This document shows, one piece after another, positions 60,359 through 64,000 of a stretch of 64,000 nt of DNA. Source of the stretch: Cerina sp048266425 (GTDB taxonomy: Bacteria; Bacteroidota; Bacteroidia; Flavobacteriales; Flavobacteriaceae). The notes under the pieces were generated by a model, which saw nothing but the letters and a program-made list of their open reading frames with translations, was not told where the DNA came from and made no database searches. The position numbers were made by a program, and so were the translations under genes. The DNA lies in contig JBLWZN010000024.1 of assembly GCA_048266425.1 (NCBI GenBank), positions 5,226 to 69,225 on the forward strand, read 5' to 3'. Positions within the stretch are counted from its first letter, which is position 1, and each line of letters starts with the position of its first letter.

Positions 60359-60642
60359 TTGTATTAAAATTAGTCTTATGGATGAATAGGTACTTGCCAG
60401 AAAACGGCATTTCTTATGAACTTCGCCTGTACGCCCTGGGTCCGTAAAACTATATGCCTGATCGGCCATACCTTACTTAGGTAAAGAACGCAAAGAGAAG
60501 TGCCAAGCGCCTGCCATAAGGCACAACTGGAATTCAAGATTTTTTATCGTAAAAAATCAAGTCTTTTTGCATAAGGATATGTTAAGTGTTTTTTTTATAA
60601 GTCATATAATAGTACCTTCGCACATCTTTTTAAAAAAAAATA

Positions 60643-61752
60643 ATGAAAAAAGTTTTACTTGCCTTGGGGATAGTTGTAACGCTAATGGCCTGCAACAAGT
60701 CTAGTAAGGAATTTACTGTAAATGGTAACATTACCGGCGATTTGGAGAATGGTACTAAGGTCTTTTTAAAGAAGGTAGGAGATCAAAATCAGCCTATTGA
60801 TATTGATACAACGACCATTGAAAACGGAAAATTCACTTTCTCGGGACCTGCCGATCAACCAGAAATACATTACATTTTTATCGATAAAATTAGGGGCAAT
60901 ATCCCTTTTGTCTTGGAAAAGGGCACTATTGCGCTTACTGCCCAAAAGGATAGTTTAAATTTTGCGAAACTTGAAGGAACCGAGCAAAACGATGCATTTG
61001 CAGAGTACATAAGCGGTTCAAGAAAGATATCCGAAAAGGCAATGCACATCAACGAAGATATGCGGAAAGCCAGTATGTCCAAGGATTCCGTGACCATGGC
61101 GTCCCTGCGGGAAGAATATTTTGAACTTCAGGAAGAAGCACAGAGTTTTGAAGCTGCTTACGTAAAGGAGCATCCCAATGCACTTATTTCCGCTTTGATC
61201 ATAGAACGTATGATAAGTGATCCCAATGCGCCCAAAGAGGACGCCCAAAAATTATTTGATGGGTTGTCCCCTGAAATTAAGGCCACCAAGCCCGGCAAGA
61301 GCGTAGAGGAAAAATTGGCACAAGGAAAAAACACCGAGATAGGCGCCAAAGCTCCCAATTTTTCCGCACCTACACCCTCTGGTTCGGAATTGGCCCTAAA
61401 AGATGTCATGGGCAAAGTGACCCTGATCGATTTTTGGGCTGCCTGGTGCAAACCTTGTAGGGCAGAAAATCCAAATGTTGTCAATATCTATAATAAGTAT
61501 CACGATAAAGGCCTGAACATTATCGGAGTTTCGTTGGACAGGACGGCTGACGATTGGAAAAAAGCCATAGAAGATGATGGACTAACTTGGAACCATGTTT
61601 CCAACATTGCCTATTTTGACGATGCCATCGCAAAATTATATAATATTCAAGCAATTCCAGCTACTTTCCTTTTGGATGAAAACGGCGTTATTGTAGCAAA
61701 AAATCTTCGCGGACCAGCGCTTGAAGAGAAAATAGCTTCGATGCTCCAATAA
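60643..61752 (+). CDS. TlpA-type thioredoxin lipoprotein with DUF4369 N-terminal domain
   Basis: The product has 369 residues. The lipobox VVTLMAC gives Cys17. Residues about 25-130 form the beta-rich DUF4369 domain (FTVNGNITGDLENGTKVFLK, ITFTFSGPADQPEIHYI-like). A helical linker is followed by the thioredoxin domain from about 230 (LIDFWAAWCKPCRAENPN, with CxxC; IQAIPATFLLDENG with cis-Pro). It probably reduces or exchanges disulfides at the outer face of the inner membrane or the periplasmic face of the outer membrane. A TACCTTCG -7-like box lies at about 60610. Confidence 0.85.
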   Translation: MKKVLLALGIVVTLMACNKSSKEFTVNGNITGDLENGTKVFLKKVGDQNQPIDIDTTTIENGKFTFSGPADQPEIHYIFIDKIRGNIPFVLEKGTIALTAQKDSLNFAKLEGTEQNDAFAEYISGSRKISEKAMHINEDMRKASMSKDSVTMASLREEYFELQEEAQSFEAAYVKEHPNALISALIIERMISDPNAPKEDAQKLFDGLSPEIKATKPGKSVEEKLAQGKNTEIGAKAPNFSAPTPSGSELALKDVMGKVTLIDFWAAWCKPCRAENPNVVNIYNKYHDKGLNIIGVSLDRTADDWKKAIEDDGLTWNHVSNIAYFDDAIAKLYNIQAIPATFLLDENGVIVAKNLRGPALEEKIASMLQ

Positions 61753-61777
61753 AAATATCTTTCTACTGTGTATATAA

Positions 61778-61819
61778 ACAATAGCCTTGGCCTGCAAATG
61801 CCAAGGCTATTGTTTTTTT
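61778..61819 (+). terminator. Terminator after the TlpA-like lipoprotein gene
   Basis: ACAATAGCCTTGG (61778-61790) and CCAAGGCTATTGT (61801-61813) are a perfect 13-base stem followed by TTTTTT. Confidence 0.92.
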
Positions 61820-62039
61820 AATGGGCCGTTCCGGAAGGAGGAGATTCAGGTTTATGCCAAAACTATTTGTCGAGCTTGTTTAGATTTGCCATACGCTTTA
61901 CGCAAAAAGAACCCAACACAATTTATGCATAGCACAATGTGGGAATGTTAGCTTTATCTGTTATTAGTTCGGAATCAAAATTCTATCAATAAATAAGTCG
62001 TATTTCTTGATGCTAGCGGCATAGCAATCTAGAATCTTA

Positions 62040-62687
62040 TTATAGTTTCCCCATTTTGGCCATTATGAAGAGCAAAATAATAGGTATGGCCAGTAAAAAA
62101 ACCATCAATGTTTGATTGACCAACAAACTCGGCATAAACAACAGGGTAGTTGCATATCCCCCGATGGCTCCCCCAAAGTGTGCGGTATGCCCTATATTTC
62201 CCAACCGGCTTTTCATTCCATAGATGGAATACAGCAAGTAGACAATGCCAAAAACATAGGCAGGAAAGGGAATGGGGATAAACATAATTCCCAATTTCAT
62301 ATCCGGTTGCAACAATATGGCGGCATATAAAATTCCCGTAACCGCACCGCTGGCACCGACGGCACTGTAATGAGGCTCGTTCTTGTGAAAGAAAAGAGCC
62401 AACAGACTGCCGGCTAACAAACTGATAAAATACATGATCAGAAACTTTACCTCCCCGAACCAATTAATAACGACCCGTGCGAAAAAATAAAGGGTAAACA
62501 TGTTGAAAAAAAGGTGGGTAATATCTACATGTAAAAAGCCGGAAGTTACCATCCGATCCTTCTGGCCTGCCTGAATGGCACCGATTTCAAATTTGTAACG
62601 TTCAAAAAAGGAGATATTGTTAAATCCTCGCATAGAAATTATTGCGTTGGCGGCAATAATCACAAGGGTAGCCAAATCGATGTTCAT
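62040..62687 (-). CDS. Rhomboid intramembrane serine protease
   Basis: The 215-residue protein has six membrane segments. The catalytic Ser is in SAVGASGAVTGILYAA (GxSG) and the catalytic His in IGHTAHFGGAIGGYATTLL (H-x3-G-G). The family WR-type region is missing, as in many Bacteroidota rhomboids; the HVDITHLFFNMFTLYFF loop is present. It cleaves proteins within the membrane. It is divergent from the acyltransferase gene. Confidence 0.88.
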   Translation of the reverse strand: MNIDLATLVIIAANAIISMRGFNNISFFERYKFEIGAIQAGQKDRMVTSGFLHVDITHLFFNMFTLYFFARVVINWFGEVKFLIMYFISLLAGSLLALFFHKNEPHYSAVGASGAVTGILYAAILLQPDMKLGIMFIPIPFPAYVFGIVYLLYSIYGMKSRLGNIGHTAHFGGAIGGYATTLLFMPSLLVNQTLMVFLLAIPIILLFIMAKMGKL

Positions 62688-62693
62688 TCAATC

Positions 62694-62728
62694 TTGATTA
62701 AAATTCGTACCAAATATAGCTATATTTG
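62694..62728 (+). promoter_or_regulatory. Promoter of the LpxL-like acyltransferase gene
   Basis: TTG at 62694-62696 and TATATTTG at 62721-62728, with a slightly long 24-base spacer. The -7 box is 18 bases before the ATG at 62746. Confidence 0.5.
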
Positions 62729-62745
62729 CCAATACCTTGTACTAA

Positions 62746-63636
62746 ATGCAACTACTTGTCTTCCTGCTGGCATACCCCTTCTTGTGGATTATCTCCATCT
62801 TGCCGTTTCGACTGTTTTACCTTTTTTCCGACTTTATTTTCGTTATCGTGTATTATATGGTCGGCTATCGCAAAAATGTGGTCGACAACAATCTTAGGCT
62901 GGCATTTCCGGATAAAAGCGAAGAAGAGTTGCTAATATTGAGGAAGCGTTTCTTTAGGCATATGTGCGATACTTTTCTGGAAATGATAAAGACCATGAAC
63001 ATGTCCAAGGCCGAAGTGAAAAAAAGGTATTTTATTAGTAATGTGGAGGTTCTACAAGAAATAGTAAAGAAAAAAAGTGTGCTGATCGTGTGTTCCCATT
63101 ATGCGAATTGGGAGTGGAACGTAAGCATCAACAATTATGTGTACACCAATGGATATGCGGTCTACCAAAAAATCGGAAACCGTTATTTTGATAAAATGAT
63201 CAAAAATATCAGGGCAAAATGGAACACGTCGCTTATTACCCAGGAAGAAACCGTAAAAACCATTGTCCGAAACGAACAAAATGGAATTATAGGCGGGTAT
63301 GGTATGGTGAGCGACCAATCGCCCCAGGCCCATAGGGCCCAATACTGGGCGGAATTCATGGGGGTGAAGGTCCCGATCTTTAATGGAGCCGAGACCTTGG
63401 CCAGGAAATTTGATCTCGCCGTGGTATTCCTAAAAGTATCAAAAATAAAACGGGGCTATTATAAGGCGGATATCATTCCCATAACCATGGCCGGAAAAAA
63501 AACTGAAAAAAACGAGATCACGGAGCAATTTCTACGGTTAACCGAGGCCCAGATAAAGGAGCAACCAGAATACTACCTCTGGACCCATAAGCGATGGAAG
63601 CACAAGAACGAGGTGCCCGAGAAGTATATGACCTAA
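62746..63636 (+). CDS. LpxL/HtrB-like lipid A acyltransferase
   Basis: The 296-residue protein has one N-terminal membrane segment (MQLLVFLLAYPFLWIISILP) followed by FVIVYYMVGYRKNVVDNNLR, the family start. The acyltransferase motif H-x4-E is in LIVCSHYANWEWNVSI, and MVSDQSPQAHRAQYWAEFMG is the second motif with the D-Q pair. YYLWTHKRWKHK is near the C-terminus. It should add a secondary acyl chain to lipid A; similar family members act on other lipids such as ornithine lipids. It stands alone next to the rhomboid. Confidence 0.88.
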   Translation: MQLLVFLLAYPFLWIISILPFRLFYLFSDFIFVIVYYMVGYRKNVVDNNLRLAFPDKSEEELLILRKRFFRHMCDTFLEMIKTMNMSKAEVKKRYFISNVEVLQEIVKKKSVLIVCSHYANWEWNVSINNYVYTNGYAVYQKIGNRYFDKMIKNIRAKWNTSLITQEETVKTIVRNEQNGIIGGYGMVSDQSPQAHRAQYWAEFMGVKVPIFNGAETLARKFDLAVVFLKVSKIKRGYYKADIIPITMAGKKTEKNEITEQFLRLTEAQIKEQPEYYLWTHKRWKHKNEVPEKYMT

Positions 63637-63676
63637 AAAAGGTTGCTATCCGTCTTCTAGCAATCTTAACCTAAAT

Positions 63677-64000
63677 CTACAATATTACACTGAGCCCATC
63701 ATAAGCCAAATGTACGTTTTTTGGCAAATTTTTCTCCACTTCATCATGGAAGCCCATATGGTGGCTAATGTGGGTGAAGTAGGTTTTATCCGGCTTCAAT
63801 TTGTCAACAATGGCAAGGGCTTCCTCCAGATTAAAATGGGAATGGTGCGGTTCCATTCTCAAGGCGTTCACTACAAATACTTTGGTGCCCTTTATCTTCG
63901 CTAACTCTTCTTGGGAAATGCTTTTTGCATCCGTTAGATAGGTAAAATCCGCTATTCGAAAACCAAATACCTGCAAGCGATTGTGGTAAGCCTCGATGGG
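63677..64000 (-). CDS. MBL-fold metallohydrolase, C-terminal part (cut by window end)
   Basis: The minus-strand frame is open to base 64000 without a start, so only the C-terminal about 107 residues are in the window. They include FGFRIADFTYLTDAKSISQE, VVNALRMEPHHSHFNLEEA, and TYFTHISHHMGFHDEVEK, with the His-rich metal motifs of metallo-beta-lactamase-fold phosphodiesterases of the PhnP/lipoyltransferase-neighbour type. The substrate is unknown. It faces the acyltransferase gene. Confidence 0.8.
   Translation of the reverse strand, partial: PIEAYHNRLQVFGFRIADFTYLTDAKSISQEELAKIKGTKVFVVNALRMEPHHSHFNLEEALAIVDKLKPDKTYFTHISHHMGFHDEVEKNLPKNVHLAYDGLSVIL

Noticed and set aside
60538..60558. A/T hairpin GATTTTTTA-TCG-TAAAAAATC as a terminator
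   Set aside because: The stem is almost all A-T with no GC-rich part, so it is unlikely to terminate. The region 60359-60642 otherwise shows nothing recognisable apart from the promoter near 60610.
61820..62039. Possible gene in the spacer between the TlpA-like gene and the rhomboid gene
   Set aside because: No open frame of convincing composition was found on either strand. The spacer holds only the terminator end and A/T-rich sequence.
1..64000. CRISPR array, tRNA or rRNA genes
   Set aside because: I saw no regularly spaced repeats with spacers, no cloverleaf-like sequences with CCA ends and no rRNA-like conserved stretches.

Overview
The window looks like chromosomal DNA of a marine member of the Flavobacteriaceae (Bacteroidota). 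The reasons are: promoter-like TAnnTTTG boxes with an upstream TTG instead of sigma70 boxes; no Shine-Dalgarno sequences in front of clear starts; many short lipoproteins with a Cys lipobox; a fused LpxC-FabZ; a PorX-type response regulator of the type IX secretion system; a fused E1 alpha/beta dehydrogenase; and REP-like palindromes typical of this family. I see no rRNA, tRNA, transposase, phage gene or CRISPR array. The genus cannot be fixed from the sequence alone.

Layout. 1-5.6 kb: the 3' part of a beta-propeller plus helical-domain protein, a spacer with two large related palindromes, a CHRD-like lipoprotein, a coiled-coil protein, a ribosome hibernation factor and a TerC-family membrane protein. 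5.6-11.7 kb: a seven-gene minus-strand cluster (in transcription order FAD oxidoreductase, methyltransferase, type III polyketide synthase, FabL-like enoyl reductase, FabZ-like dehydratase, ketosynthase, ACP). It reads as a dedicated type II fatty-acid line feeding a type III PKS, with tailoring by methylation and hydroxylation. It is the strongest candidate for a specialised-metabolite system here. 11.8-20.5 kb: an OmpA lipoprotein with a lipocalin-like partner, the fused 2-oxoacid dehydrogenase E1, a 2-oxoglutarate-dependent oxygenase, a CxxCH lipoprotein, a SUI1-type factor, a DUF1835 protein, a nucleoside phosphorylase and a solitary substrate-binding protein.

20.5-29.7 kb: a complete histidine operon on the minus strand, hisL-G-D-C-B-H-A-F-IE, followed by ung. 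A 17-codon leader peptide with three consecutive His codons and a terminator hairpin precede hisG. A four-helix-bundle gene interrupts the operon between hisA and hisF. 29.7-40.9 kb: a prohibitin-like protein, a vWA membrane protein, fabG, sucD, a second lpxD-like gene, efp, lpxA, lpxC-fabZ, lpxD and an HD phosphohydrolase. Most of this is lipid A and fatty-acid housekeeping.

41-49.1 kb: porX and tsaE, then a 61-residue lipoprotein ending in two identical 12-residue repeats behind a promoter region with three LytTR-like boxes, then a small membrane protein, an alanine-dehydrogenase-like protein, a small anchored protein, proline dehydrogenase, aroB and an acidic conserved protein. 49.2-64 kb: DinB-like, Lrp/AsnC regulator, M14 carboxypeptidase, XRE regulator, lipoprotein, DCC thiol protein, QEGLA/HExxxH protein, dicarboxylate symporter, aroC, a large FAD/Fe-S dehydrogenase, an outer-membrane protein, a TlpA-type lipoprotein, rhomboid protease, an LpxL-like acyltransferase and the 3' part of an MBL-fold hydrolase cut by the window end.

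All functional calls come from reading motifs by eye. No search was run, so family names are recognitions and not alignments.
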